Source of the DNA: Bettongia penicillata ogilbyi
Lineage: Eukaryota; Chordata; Mammalia; Diprotodontia; Potoroidae
Reading direction: 5' to 3'
NCBI GenBank assembly: GCA_023548195.1
Contig: JAJHZJ010000575.1
Coordinates: 499,454-563,453 of the forward strand
Length of the DNA stretch: 64,000 nucleotides
Position numbers and translations under genes: made by a program. Under the pieces are notes generated by a model. The model was not told the origin of the DNA. It was given only the letters and a program-made list of their open reading frames with translations, and made no database searches. This document shows, piece by piece, positions 43,875-55,195 of the stretch; the stretch's first letter is position 1, and every line of letters starts with the position of its first letter.

Positions 43875-44095
43875 ACTGTGTGTAATTTATGGAGGACTAG
43901 ACTTCAGAATCAGAATAGTTGAGTTCCAGTCCTACCCAGGACACTTCCTAGTCTCTGACCCCAGAAGAATCACTTGACTTTTCTGAACTTATTTGTACAT
44001 CTGTAACATTGGGCCTACTTCACAGGGTTATTGTGGGGACACATTATATCATAAAGAGAAAGCTTATGTAAACCTTAAAATTTGACCTATTATTG
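43875..44095 (+). mobile_element. MIR SINE
   Basis: GTTGAGTTCCAGTCCTACCC, then ATCACTTGACTTTTCTGAAC, TACTTCACAGGGTTATTGTG and AGAAAGCTTATGTAAACC: head, CORE and tail of a diverged MIR. Confidence 0.7.
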
Positions 44096-45239
44096 CCTCC
44101 TTCATAGACTTGGCAGATGATGACTGGCAGTGCTTTTAGCTCAGAGGACTTCCATGCATGTAAATGCTTGGTATTTTCCCCAGGTCCTCTCTCCTGCTTT
44201 TCTGTGGCTCTTCTCTACTGCTCCATCACTTTCCTCATTTTTCTGAACTCCTTCACAATGACCTGACTAGTCACAGCGCTCTATTGTTTGCTGCATCTTT
44301 GCATCTCCTCTGACCTCAACGCCTTCTCTTCACTCTTGCTGACTTTGGCCTTCTCCACATGCTGCTGTAGTGCGAGAGAGAGTTGTAATTTGTTGAATGC
44401 TAGGCAACACGTGATTTATGAGGTTTCCCTCTAGTTTCAGGATTAACTATTCATTTATTCAACAAGATGAGAAACCTACAAAATTCACAACATTAAATGG
44501 ATTATAAATGGACCCATCTTTTCTTTGTTCTAATATACCCTGTAACAGAGTAAAAATGAAGTGAAATCAAGATAAACTAATCCACCCTCATGTGCCACAG
44601 ATGACATTATAACAATTACAATTTTTTTCCATACAGTGCATAGAGAAATGCAAGCCTCAAACAATGTCTATACCTAAGAATTATGAAACAATTAGGAATC
44701 TCTTAGATGATTTGTGATTATATTATGGCTAACACTTCAAGATGCATCAATGAACTTGAATATGCCTTCCAAAATCTCCTTATTAAGCACAAAATACAAC
44801 TCAACTTTCAAACAATCATTCCATAAGCATTTATGAAGTGATTACTACATATGAAGCACTGGGCTAGGGGCTAGGGATGCTGTCAAGTACAATCATGGAC
44901 TATGATTAAGGTACCTATCATTCCAGGCAACCTTGATCTTTTCAGTACATTCACTCCCTCTGTTGGTGTAGATCAAAATTCTTATTTTTTCACACTTTGA
45001 TTCTAATACTTTTTGATTTATTGATGGATTGACTTCCTAAGTCCTTCATCTAGAATATGCCTACATACATACGCAATATATGTGGATATCTTCAAATATT
45101 GGTATACATACATATATACACATACAATGATGGACAACTCTTTTTAGTTCTTTAAGTAGTTCACAGATGGCCCAGCAACATTTGGTCTTCTTCTATGACA
45201 GTGGAGTACATTTTGGTGAATATATGCTCCTATTCTTTT
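44096..45239. other. No gene recognised; short MIR/L2 tail at about 44805-44925
   Basis: Unassigned except for a reverse-complement MIR/L2-type tail (CATTTATGAAGTGATTACTA, GCACTGGGCTAGGGGCTAGG). Confidence 0.4.
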
Positions 45240-45465
45240 AAAGGTTCAGTGAATAGAACACTCAGCTTGGAATCAGGAAGATTCCTCTTCATGAGTTCAA
45301 ATTTGATCTCAGATGCTTACTAGCTGTGAGACTCAGTTTGCTTCAGTTTCCTCATTTGTAAAGTGAACTGGAGAAAATAATGGCAAACCACACCAATATC
45401 TTCACCAAGAAAATCTCACATGGGGTGACAGAGAATCAGACATAACCTATAGGAGTGAACAAAAC
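45240..45465 (+). mobile_element. MAR1-like SINE
   Basis: Near full length: CTTGGAATCAGGAAGATTCC, TTCAGTTTCCTCATTTGTAA, GTGAACTGGAGAAAATAATG, GGGGTGACAGAGAATCAGAC. Confidence 0.85.
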
Positions 45466-45684
45466 TTTTATAGGCTTCACAAAATGCTGATATTCAAAGG
45501 ATCATGGAACAAAGTATTTTTTTTCTGTAGTTGCATCTTTCCAAGAACTTTATGTAACTTAAGCATACACATAAAGACACCTTCTTTAAAGAGCACTTTT
45601 AAGACTGTTTTGCACTAACGTATCCAATGCTTTTATTTGTAATCATTAAATAAATATAGTGGGATATTATGTTTTCTATATCTC

Positions 45685-45925
45685 TGAAGCACTAATGACT
45701 CACCCAGTGTCACAGCTAGTACCTGTCTGATGCTGGATTTGAACTTATGTCTTCATGACTTCAGGTCTGGCACTCTAAGTATTGTACCATGTAGCTTCCC
45801 CCTGAACCTTGGAGAGATTAAGTGATTTAGAGTCATAGAACCATTATGCAATAGCTGTAGGTTTTGAACATCTTTCTGGCTCTGAGGCTAACTCCACTAT
45901 GCCACACTGTCTCTCTGTACTTAGA
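45685..45925 (-). mobile_element. Two adjacent MIR-type fragments
   Basis: The first (45685-45805) has TGGATTTGAACTTATGTCTT and CATGACTTCAGGTCTGGCAC. The second (45806-45925) has AAGTGATTTAGAGTCATAG and AACTCCACTATGCCACACTG. Both are reverse complement. Confidence 0.65.
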
Positions 45926-46855
45926 AGGTGTACAGATATGTGTGTACTTAGTAGATAAATGTCTAATTGAATTAATGTTTCCTGAGTGGACTTACCTTTG
46001 CAAACATTGCTTCTTCTCCTAGGAATTGATTCAAAAAATTAGTTTATCCTAACCACAACCAGAGTCTCAATACCTCTGACCAAAGAAAGTGAAAGAAAAA
46101 CTAACTTAATAGGTACCTACAATGGGCAGAGCACTGTGCTTGGGATGCTCCTTCTTCCTCCCATTGAGTGGTCACCTACCATCACCCTATTTGACTCTCC
46201 CACTTCAAAAATGGGTTGATAATCATTTGTTCTTGCAAAGACTCAGAATGACATTATGTATATCCTATGTTCTGTTATTGCACCACAGGTTCAAGGGATG
46301 ACTTGAAACAATGGTTATTTCAAACCAAACTCACCATACATGTAGTACATGTCTTTCAGAGGAAGGAAGCCCATTTTCATCTTGCTGTTTCTTGTAGCTA
46401 GGGGAGTGATTTTGTTCTCAACTTATTTAATGAGAGCATTTCTGGTCTAAAGAACATTAATAGTTTTCAAGCCAATTTTGTGACACAATAGGAAATCATC
46501 ATTTGGGGCTCGAATGCTTTGAGAAGGCTTGAATTTTGTTTCTGAATAGCATGGAGATGTCCCTAAGCATTAAGATTGCACTGCAGCCCTTTCAAGCTTG
46601 AAACAAAGGCAAATCATGCCAGTTGTACCCAATTTGGAATCTGTGCCTCACCTCACAGTGCACTGAGACATCACCACATGGCAATAGAGTATAGAGCTCC
46701 AAGGTGAATTATCTGATTTGGGGGGGGGGGTTCCTAATTTTTAGAGATTATTTTAATGTGACAACTTACAATGCATAGGAAAGATGTGTTTTACTAAAAA
46801 TGTGGCATCATGGAAAAAAAAAACACTATATGCTGGGTTAAAATTCCAGATCTAT
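45926..46855. other. No gene recognised
   Basis: No coding signature or named repeat. A (G)11 run lies at about 46720. Confidence 0.4.
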
Positions 46856-46859
46856 TTAT

Positions 46860-48080
46860 GACTTCAGATAGGTCAATTTATTACCGACCATTTATTACTT
46901 ACTATGTACCAGGCACTGTGCTAGCCAATGGGGAGACAAAAAAAGGCAATAAAAATCTGTACTGTCATACAGCTAAATAATCTAGTGGGGGAAAGGAAAG
47001 GCAAACAACTATGTGCAAACAAGGGGTAGACAGGATAAATAGATGAGGAAAGTCACTCAGATGAAGGGTAGGCATTTCAGTTTCCTGGGTTTTGGTTCCC
47101 TCAATATGTGTAGGTGGCTCAGATTCAGTAGTCTCTAAGGTACATTTCTAAAAATGTGATGCTATGAATTCTCATTTCTGGAAAAGTCACTTAATTTTTC
47201 TGAGTCTAGATTTCCTGGATAAATTAGGGGTATGATTCTGGGCCTACCTATCTCATAGGGATATTGAGAGGAAAATGTGTTGTAACTACCAAATGTTTTT
47301 TTAAAGTGATGTGATATAACAAAACAAATGCCTATCTTCATCATCATTATCATCATCAAGCATTATTTAAGCCCCTAATAGGTGACTAGCACTATACTGT
47401 GCTGAGTACACATAAATAGCCAAAACTACTGTCTTTGTCCTCAGGGAGCTGATATGAAGTCTAATGGGGGATTTGGAGAGACAAGGACATACAAACAAGC
47501 TAGAGATAGGATAAACTGAAGATAATCCCAGAGGAAGGGCCCTAGCAGTAAGAGGGCCTGAGAAATGTCTCTTTCAGAAGATGGGACTCTAGCTGAGAAT
47601 TAAAGAAAGGCAGAGAAGTCAGAAAGTGGAGACCCAGAGGGAGTTCCAGGCATGGGGGAGAATCAGTAAAAAGTCAAAGAGTCAAAAAAGGAGGGAATGA
47701 TAGCGGGAAGACCCTAGCACTGGAAAAGGAAAGGCCTTTTATGGAAGATGGAATTTGAGCCTTTTCAGGGAAATGATGGTGTTCTGGAGGTGGAGATGAG
47801 GAAGGAGAGTATTCCAGGTAGGGGGCAGAGCCAAGGCAGAGGCAAAGAGGAAGGGAATTGAAAGTCCTGTGTGAGGCAAAGTCAAGAGGTCTTTGTTGCT
47901 GGATCAGAGTTAATGGAAGAGATTGAACTGTGAGAGCCCTGTAGGAAAAGGCCCGGTAATGAAGAACATTAAAAGCCAAACAGTGGATTTTATTTTTGAT
48001 CCTGCAGATAACAGGAGGCCAGTAGAGTCTGAGGAGGTGGGGGACTACTCCAGCAGAATGTTGTATATACTGTCAAACAC
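46860..48080 (+). mobile_element. Old dispersed repeats related to 18328-19022, with a MIR between
   Basis: 46860-47060 contains TACTATGTACCAGGCACTGT and CAAACAACTATGTGCAAACA. 47160-47330 is a plus-strand MIR (CCTACCTATCTCATAGGGAT). 47345-48075 repeats the longer family (GGGAGCTGATATGAAGTCTA, GAGTTCCAGGCATGGGGG). Confidence 0.55.
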
Positions 48081-48139
48081 AATTATGGCCCTTGCTTATT
48101 TATTTTTTCTGTGGTTATGAGGGAGGGGACAAGTTAGTG

Positions 48140-48141
48140 TG

Positions 48142-48179
<38 letters not shown>

Positions 48180-48295
48180 TATGCCTATGTGTGTGTATAT
48201 ATATGCACACACATATACTCACCCACATATATACACATATATACATATACATACATATACACATGTATGAGTATGTGTTTGTATCTATGTGTTTC
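48140..48295. repeat. (TG)n and (CA/TA)n microsatellite
   Basis: TGTGTGTG followed by mixed TATG/CACATA simple sequence. Confidence 0.9.
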
Positions 48296-48319
48296 ATCTC
48301 TGCATATTTGTGTTGGTGA

Positions 48320-49717
48320 GTAGAATGAGTATAATATTAAAAAAAGAATCAACACAACTTATTTTCACAGTTCTACCTAAATTAATTCACTTATTTAGTT
48401 CTATAACAACCAATCTACCAGAAAATTATTTTCCAATGCTAGAAAAAATAATATCAAAATTCATCCGGAAGAAAAAAGGTCAAAAATACCAAGGGAGTTA
48501 AGAAAAGAAATGCTGCAGAAGGTGACTTAGCCCTACCAGATCTCAAATTGTATTATACAACAGCAATCATCAAAACCACTTGGTACTGGCTAAGAAATAG
48601 AGAGGTAGACAGGTGGAATACGTTAGGTACTCAAGACACAGAAGCCAATGAATTTAGCAATCTACTGTTTGATAAACCCAAGGACCCTAGCTTCTGGGAT
48701 AAGAACTCACTGTTTCACAAAAACTGCTGGGAAAACTGGATAACAGTGTGGCAGAAACTGGGCAGAGACCAAAGCTTGACACCGTATACAAGAATAAATT
48801 CCAAATGGATACAGATCTAAGTATAAAGGCTGATACTAAAAACAAATTAGAGGAGCAGAAATAGTGTACTTGCCAGATTTATGGAGAAATTTATGACCAA
48901 ACAAGAGATAGAGAACATTATGAAGTATAAAATTTTGATTACATTAAATTGAAAGGTTTTTGCACAAACCCAATGCAACCAAGATTAGGAGGGAAGTAGA
49001 AAACTGGGAAAGAAGTTTTGCAAATATTGTCTGTGATAAAGACCTCATTTCTAAAATATATAGAGAACTGAGTCAAATTTACAAGAATACAAGTCATTCC
49101 CCAATTTATAAATGGTCAAAAGATATGAACAGGCAATTTTCAGAGAAAGAAGTTAAAGCTATCTCTAGTCATATAAAAAATGCTCTAAATCACTATTGAT
49201 TAGAGAGATGCAAATCAAAACAACTCTGAGGTACAACTTCATGCCCATCAGATTGGTTAACGTGATAAAACAGGAAGATGATAAATGTTGGAGAAGATGT
49301 GGGAGAGTTGGAATACTAATTCATTGTTGGTGGAGCTGTGATGTGATCCAACCATTCTGAAGAGAAATTTGGAACTATGCTCAAAGGGCTACAAAAATAT
49401 GCATACCCTTTTACCCAACAATATAGCTTCTGGGACTGTATCCCAAAGAGATCATAAAAATTGGAAAGGGTCCCACATATACAAAAATATTTAAAGCAGC
49501 TCTCTTTGTGGTGGCCAAAAACTGGAAATCAAGGGGATACCCATCAACTGGGGAATGGCAGAAGAAGTTATAGTATATGAATGTAATGGAATGCAGTTGT
49601 GCTATAATAAATATGTTTAACAGGAGGACTTCAGAGATAACTGGAAGGACTTCTATAAACTGATGCTGAGTGAAAGTAGCAGAACCAGGAGAACATTGTA
49701 CATAATAACAACAATAG
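48320..49717 (+). mobile_element. L1 ORF2 3' part, left of a nested HAL1
   Basis: 5'-truncated L1. Frames encode the ORF2 C-terminal third: KFIRKKKGQKYQGS, then TWYWLRNREVDRWN, NSLFHKNCWENWITVWQKLG, YTRINSKWIQI and YKWSKDMNRQFSEKEV. Only a few frameshifts separate them, so it is younger than the other L1 pieces. A HAL1 interrupts it at 49718; the 3'UTR resumes at 52701. Confidence 0.85.
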
Positions 49718-49738
49718 TTTCTATCTACCTATCTATCC

Positions 49739-49788
<50 letters not shown>

Positions 49789-50419
49789 TTAACTTTTTAC
49801 AATCATTATCACAAAATTTTGGGTTCCAAATTTTCTCCCCCTTTTAACCCCTCCCCCCACCCAAATACCCCAAGTAATTTAATTTTCCCTATCTCCAATC
49901 TGCCCTCTCTTCTGTCATCCCTCCCTTCTCTTGTCTCCATCTTCTCTTTTCTCCTGTAGGGCCAGATGACTTTCTATTCCTCATTAACTGTATGTCGTCT
50001 TTCCTAGTAGCAACAGCAATACTGAACAGTTGTTCCTAAAACTTTGAGTTCCAAATTCTCCCCATCCCTCCCTCCCCACCCATTCCCTTTGGGAAGGCAG
50101 GCAACTCAATATAGGCCATATCTGTGTAATTTTGCAAATGTCTTCCCTGATAGTCGTGTTGTGTAAGACTAACTGAATTACCCTCCATCCTACCCTGCCC
50201 CTCATTGTTTCTCTTCTGTCTTTTGATCCTGTCCCTCCCCAAGTGTTGACTTTAATTGCTCCCTCCTCCCTTTGCCCTCCCTTCCATCATCCCGCCCCCC
50301 TTGCTTATCTCCTTCTGCCCCACTTTCCTATACTGTAAGATAGGTTTTCATACCAAAATGAGTGTGCATTTTATTCCTTCCTTTAGTCAAATGTGATGAG
50401 GGTAAACTAATTGTTTTTT

Positions 50420-50690
50420 TTTTTTTTTTCTCAGCTCTCCTCTTTTTCCCTCCACTAAGAAGTCTCCTACTTGCCTCTTAAATGACACATAATTACCCCA
50501 TTCCATTTGACCCTCTTTCCTCCCAGTACATTTCTCTCTCACCATTTACCTTAATTTCTTGTAAGATATGGTCCCATCCTATTCAATTCACTCTGTGCTC
50601 TCTGTCTCTGTGTGTGCGTGCATGTGTGTATGTGTGTGTGTGCGTGCATGCATGTACGTGTGTGTGTGTGTGTGTGTGTGTGTGATCCCA
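50420..50690. repeat. (T)n and (TG)n inside HAL1 copy 3
   Basis: A T17 run near 50413 and a (TG)/(CATG) run at 50605-50683, in the 3' region; copy 1 has (CA)n at the same relative place. Confidence 0.85.
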
Positions 50691-50879
50691 CCAACTACCC
50701 AGATACTGGAAAGTTTTAAGAGTTACAAATATTGTCTTTCCACGTAGAAATGTAAACAGTTCACTTCTGGTAAGTCCCTTAAGACTTCTCTTTGCTGTTT
50801 ACTTTTTCATGCTTCTTCTCATTCTTGTGTTTAAAAGTCAATTTTCTTTTCAGCTCTGGTCTTTTCATCAAGAATAATT

Positions 50880-51922
50880 GAAAGTCCTCTGTTTCATTGA
50901 AAGACCATATTTTCCCTTGAAGTATTATACTCAGTTTAGCTGGGTAGGTGATTCTTGGTTTGAGTCCTAGTTCCTTTGCCTTCTGGAATATCCTATTCCA
51001 CGCCCTTCAATCCCTTAATGTAGAAGCTGCTAGATCTTGAGTTATCCTGATTGTATTTCCACAGTACTGGAATTGTTTCTTTCTAGCTGCTTGCAAGATT
51101 GTCTCCTTGACCTGGGAGTTCTGGAATTTGGCCACAATGTTCCTAGGAGTTTCTCTTTTTGGATCTCTTTCAGGGTGGTGATCGATGGATTCTTTCAATA
51201 CTTATTTTGCCCTCTGGTTCTAGAATGTCAGGGCAGTTTTCCTTGATAATTTCATGGAAGATGACATCTAGGCTCTTTTTTTGATCATGGCTTTCAGGTA
51301 GTCCCATAATTTTTAAATTGTCTCTCCTGGATCTATTTTCCAGGTCAGTTGTTTTTCCCATGAGATATTTCACATTCTCTTCCATTTTTTCATTCTTTTG
51401 GTTTTGTTTGGTGATTTCTTGGTTTCTCCTAAAGTCATTAGCCTCCATCTGTTCCATTCTAATTTTGAGAGAACTATTAAATTCAGTGAGATTTTGAACC
51501 TCTTTTTCCATTTGGCTAATTCTGCTTTTGAAAGCATTCTTGTCCTCATTGGTTTTTTGAACCTCTTTTGCCAATTGAGTGAGCCTATTTTTCAAGGTGT
51601 TATTTTCTTCAGCATTTTTTTGGGTCTCCTTAACCAAGGTATTGACCTGTTTTTCATACTTTTCTTGCATCTCTTTCATTTCTCTTCCCAGTTTTTCCTC
51701 CACCTGTCTAACTTGCTTTTCAAAATCCTTTTTGAGCTCTTCCAAGGCCTGAGCCCACCCGACATCCCCCTGGGGTGTCTGGCGTGTTGAGGTCCCACCC
51801 TCCATGTCTTTCCCTGATGGCAAGAATATTTCCTCATCCTCCTCAGATCCGAATGTCGGGATCATTTGCATTTGTTGGAAAAAACTCTCTATAGTCTTAT
51901 TTTTCTTCCCTTTTCTAGGCAT
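50880..51922 (-). pseudogene. L1/HAL1 ORF1 protein, nearly intact
   Basis: ATG at 51922 begins MPRKGKKNKTIESFFQQ. The frame stays open for 250 residues. Residues about 55-185 form a long heptad-rich coiled coil (trimerisation). NLKIMGLPES near residue 205 begins the RRM. After residue 250 a frameshift near 51175 moves the reading to RETPRNIVAKFQ and RITQDLAASTL; a stop at about 51007 and further changes cut the C-terminal domain. L1 ORF1p coats L1 RNA. A HAL1 would need reverse transcriptase supplied by an autonomous L1. Confidence 0.85.
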
Positions 51923-52700
51923 TTTCCCAGCCGGTTACTTGACTTCTGAGATTCCTGTCCACCCCCGCCTAGATCTGCCCAGCTAGTGCTTGGGCTCTGA
52001 GATTCCAATGGGCTTTTCGAGCTGCTAATCAATGTGAGCTTTAGTTCTGGTGCTGGGGTGGGGGGGGTGCCTCCCAGGCTCAGTGCCCTCAGGGGCTTTA
52101 TGCAAAGGCCTTCAGTAACTTCAGTAAAAGAGCAGGGTGGGGCAGGGCAGTCTCCCAGGCTCAGCTCCCTCAGGTTGTTTATGCAGAGACCTTCCGTAAT
52201 GAAGATCCTGCCTGCTGCTGGGGGGAGTCCCGGGCCGGCCGCAGCTGCCGCTGCCTCCGCTGCTGCCCATGCCTCTGCCTCCGCCGCTTCCTGCCCCCGT
52301 CTCTGCCGCCACCGCTTCCTCCTGAGGGGGCCCGAGTCACGGAGACACTCCGCTCCTCCTCTCGTCCAGCCTAGCCTTCTCTCTCACTGACCTGTAGCTT
52401 CTGTGGGCAGAGGGACTTTCCTGGCTGCCAGAGCTTCCGTCCCTGAAGCCTGCTCGGGTCAGCTTCTCTGGGGCCGTGGCCAGGGCAGCGCTGGGGTTGG
52501 GGGTCTGCTTTCCGGGGCACGACGGACCCTGGGGACAGGTCTCCAGGGCTCCCTGGAATGGAAATCTCTTCCACTCCGTTTCTGTACCGCTTTCAGTGGT
52601 CCAGAAGTTATGGGGTCTCTTTTTACATTAATTCTATGGGCTGTGGTTTTGGAGCTCATAAACGTGCATCCTTCTACTCCGCCATCTTAGCTCCACCCAC
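51923..52700 (-). promoter_or_regulatory. HAL1/L1 5'UTR with CpG-rich promoter
   Basis: About 780 bp upstream of ORF1. 52210-52330 is a GCC/CTG-rich, CpG-dense patch. At the element's first bases (52691-52678) the strand reads CTAAGATGGCGGAG, a YY1-type site (AAGATGGCGG). YY1 at the start of the L1 5'UTR is known to fix the transcription start in human L1; the parallel here is inferred. Confidence 0.6.
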
Positions 52701-53092
52701 AATAACAATAGTGTGTGAAGACTGTTTCTGATAGACCTAGACCTTCATAGAAATGCAAGGACCTAAAACATTCCCAAAGGACTCTTGAGGCAAAATGCCA
52801 TTCACATCCAGAAAAAGAACTATGGAATCAAACACAGAATGAAACAGACTATTTTCTCTTGTGTTATGTTTTCTTTTGTTTTGGTTTACCTCATAGTTTC
52901 TCCCATTCATTTTAATTCTTCTATGCAACATAACTAATATGAAAATGTGTTTAATAGGAATGAATGTATAGAACCCATATATGATTTCATGCTGTCTCAG
53001 AGAGGGAGAGGTGAAGAATGGGGACAGAATTTAAGACTTATGGAAATGATTGTAGAAAACTGAAAACAGATAAATTATTAAAAAAAAACCTT
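52701..53092 (+). mobile_element. L1 3'UTR, right of the nested HAL1
   Basis: Resumes directly from 49717: GTGTGTGAAGACTGTTTCTG, then GACTCTTGAGGCAAAATGCC, ending GATAAATTATTAAAAAAAAA (poly(A) tail). Confidence 0.8.
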
Positions 53093-53535
53093 GTTTTCAC
53101 GAACAAAATAAGATACAAGATAGCTGGCACTATTATTCTTACAAAACTCCTCCCAGGCTGGGCCATAGAGATCTTACACACTGCCGGCTCTGCATCTGTA
53201 TATACAGCATACATTCAGGTTCCCCATCTCATTTGTATGTGAAGCTCATTACAACGGTTCATTTTGAGACAGACATGGAGGTTACAAGGTTAACCAAACC
53301 TCCCTCCCTTCTTCTTCTTCCTAAGTCCTGTCAATAATACATAACCAGTTTCAGAAAACAAAACATAATGAAATACATATGATGACACTTTTAGCCCCCA
53401 TTCCCACCATTCAGAGTTATCACAAGCTCTTCTGTTTTCATGGCATTTGGAAGTCAAAAAATGATGTTGGGAGCAAATGGTAAAGTAGTGACTGAGACAG
53501 GTTTGTAAAATTACATCGTGGTTTAATACAAATGA
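53093..53535. other. No gene recognised
   Basis: No repeat or coding signature assigned. Confidence 0.4.
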
Positions 53536-53539
53536 TCAC

Positions 53540-53700
53540 GAACTCATTTTTAAAATTATATTTTACTTTCCCCTAATTACCTATAAAAATAATTTTGAAC
53601 ATTCTTTTTTGAAAATTTTGAGTTCCAAATTCTCTCTCTCTTCTCTCCCTGATCCCTGAGAGGGTAAGCAATCTGACAGAAATTATACATGGATCACAAA
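53540..53700 (-). mobile_element. L1/HAL1 3'-end fragment
   Basis: TTGAACATTCTTTTTTGAAA followed by ATTTTGAGTTCCAAATTCTC is the 3' end shared by the HAL1 copies, in reverse complement. Confidence 0.65.
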
Positions 53701-53869
53701 ACTCCTAAAAGTTGACCAAGGTGATGATTGCAGGTAGTGACCATTGTAGACTGTCACCAACCATAATTCCTGACATCAACTTTATTTTCTCTCCTCTACT
53801 TCCTCTCCTATTTCTCTCTGACCAGGTAGTCATAGAATCTATGTTTATACTGCAGGGAGACTTTTAGAA

Positions 53870-54180
53870 CTGAAAGAGGCCTTAGGAGTCATTTATTCCA
53901 AACTCTTCCATTAACAGATAAGGAAGTGGAGGACTAGAGAGTTAAAGCTTCACAGCTGGTGTCCAAGCAGGGATCTGACATGTCACAGTGGGAAGAGTCT
54001 TGGTTGGGGAGTCAGAAGACCCAAGTTCAAATCCTTCCTCTGACTCTTACAACCTATGTGACCTTGGTCATCATTTGACCTCTTTGGACCTTCCTCAGTT
54101 TCTTCATCTTGAAAATGAGGAAATTGGAAAAGATGGCTTCTGAGGCACCTTCTGGTTCAAGATCTAGGATCCTGGGCCTG
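53870..54180. mobile_element. Two MIR fragments in opposite orientation
   Basis: 53870-53990 reads in reverse complement (GATAAGGAAGTGGAGGACTA, CACAGCTGGTGTCCAAGCAG). 53990-54180 reads forward (GAAGACCCAAGTTCAAATCC, CAGTTTCTTCATCTTGAAAA). Confidence 0.65.
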
Positions 54181-55029
54181 ATCCATGGGCTTCATACTAA
54201 GGGAACAGAGCTGCAAATGGAACCCTATTCTTCTCTGCTTTAACCATACCTTTTGAAATAGCAATAGATTCATTAAAAAATAATTTAAAAAACACATAAT
54301 ACAACCAATTATTTGTTGCTATTGTATTGACTCAGTTATCTAGATTGATCTTTCAAATGTTAGTGTAGTGCAACTTTGTACCTAGTTTTATGCAGCACCT
54401 ACTCAGTGGATGCAGACCCACTAGAAAGTTGGGTGCCCAGAGGGGGACTAACTGCTTCTTCCCTTAGGATTCCAGAAATCACATTCAGATGTTAGGGTTT
54501 GGACTAGTATTACATATGTGTGTGTTTCTTTATATATTGTATATGTATGTATATGTGTGTATATATCTACATATACATATGCACACATATATAGGTATAC
54601 ACATACACATATGTATGCACACACATATATAAAAACATATATTATATATATATTCATACACACACACACTTCAAGTGCTATGCACTAGATAGTATTAAAA
54701 AATGGCTCCCAGTGGTTCCTTCCTCATTTGCTGCCAGGAAGGAAAAACACAACAGAACAGGTCTTCTGAGTCATTGATCCTTCAGGCTCTTCAGGTAACT
54801 TCTTATGACCATAAAGCCCCCACTCTATCCCTCCCAGGCCATCATAGCACATTAAACGTCCATTTGTTGGACTTCACCCAGCCCAGGATTATTGCATGTG
54901 CTCTCTTTAGTCCACCTGGAAAGGCAAATTTGAGCATCCTCTAAGGATTAGCCTCTTTTTTCTACTTTGGTGAACTTTCCAGGAGGTTCAAGATATGGAA
55001 TTAATTTCTCCTTATCCCACCCTTCATAT
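54181..55029. other. No gene recognised; TA/CA microsatellite at 54515-54672
   Basis: The middle is a mixed TATG/TACA/CACA simple repeat. The rest is unassigned. Confidence 0.45.
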
Positions 55030-55195
55030 TTCGAGATAATGCAATAGAAAGAGTTTGGAGTCAGAGCTAAGTTAAAACCCAGATTCTGCCGCTTACTAAA
55101 GGTGTGACTTCAGTTTCCTCAAGTATAAAACTGGGGGGCTGGTTGGACTGGAGCACCCACAGGTGCCTTTTGACTCAGGGTCTATGGTAGCAGGA
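55030..55195 (+). mobile_element. MIR-type SINE with CR1/L3-like tail
   Basis: GAGTTTGGAGTCAGAGCTAA, CTGCCGCTTACTAAAGGTGT, then GGCTGGTTGGACTGGAGCAC-CC and GACTCAGGGTCTATGG. Confidence 0.7.

Larger units (their letters stand above)
49718..52700 (-). mobile_element. HAL1-type element, copy 3, nested in L1
   Basis: Nearly 3 kb, minus strand and the best preserved of the three. The 5' end (52700 side) reads GGAGCTAAGATGGCGGAGTA. A GC-rich 5'UTR runs to 51923, ORF1 to about 50880, then the 3' region, and a (GATA)n tail (CTAT on the plus strand, 49722-49787). No ORF2 sequence is present. Flanking duplication: AATAACAACAATAG at 49704-49717 and AATAACAATAG at 52701-52711. It lies head-to-tail inverted inside the L1 at 48320-53090. 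Confidence 0.9.
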
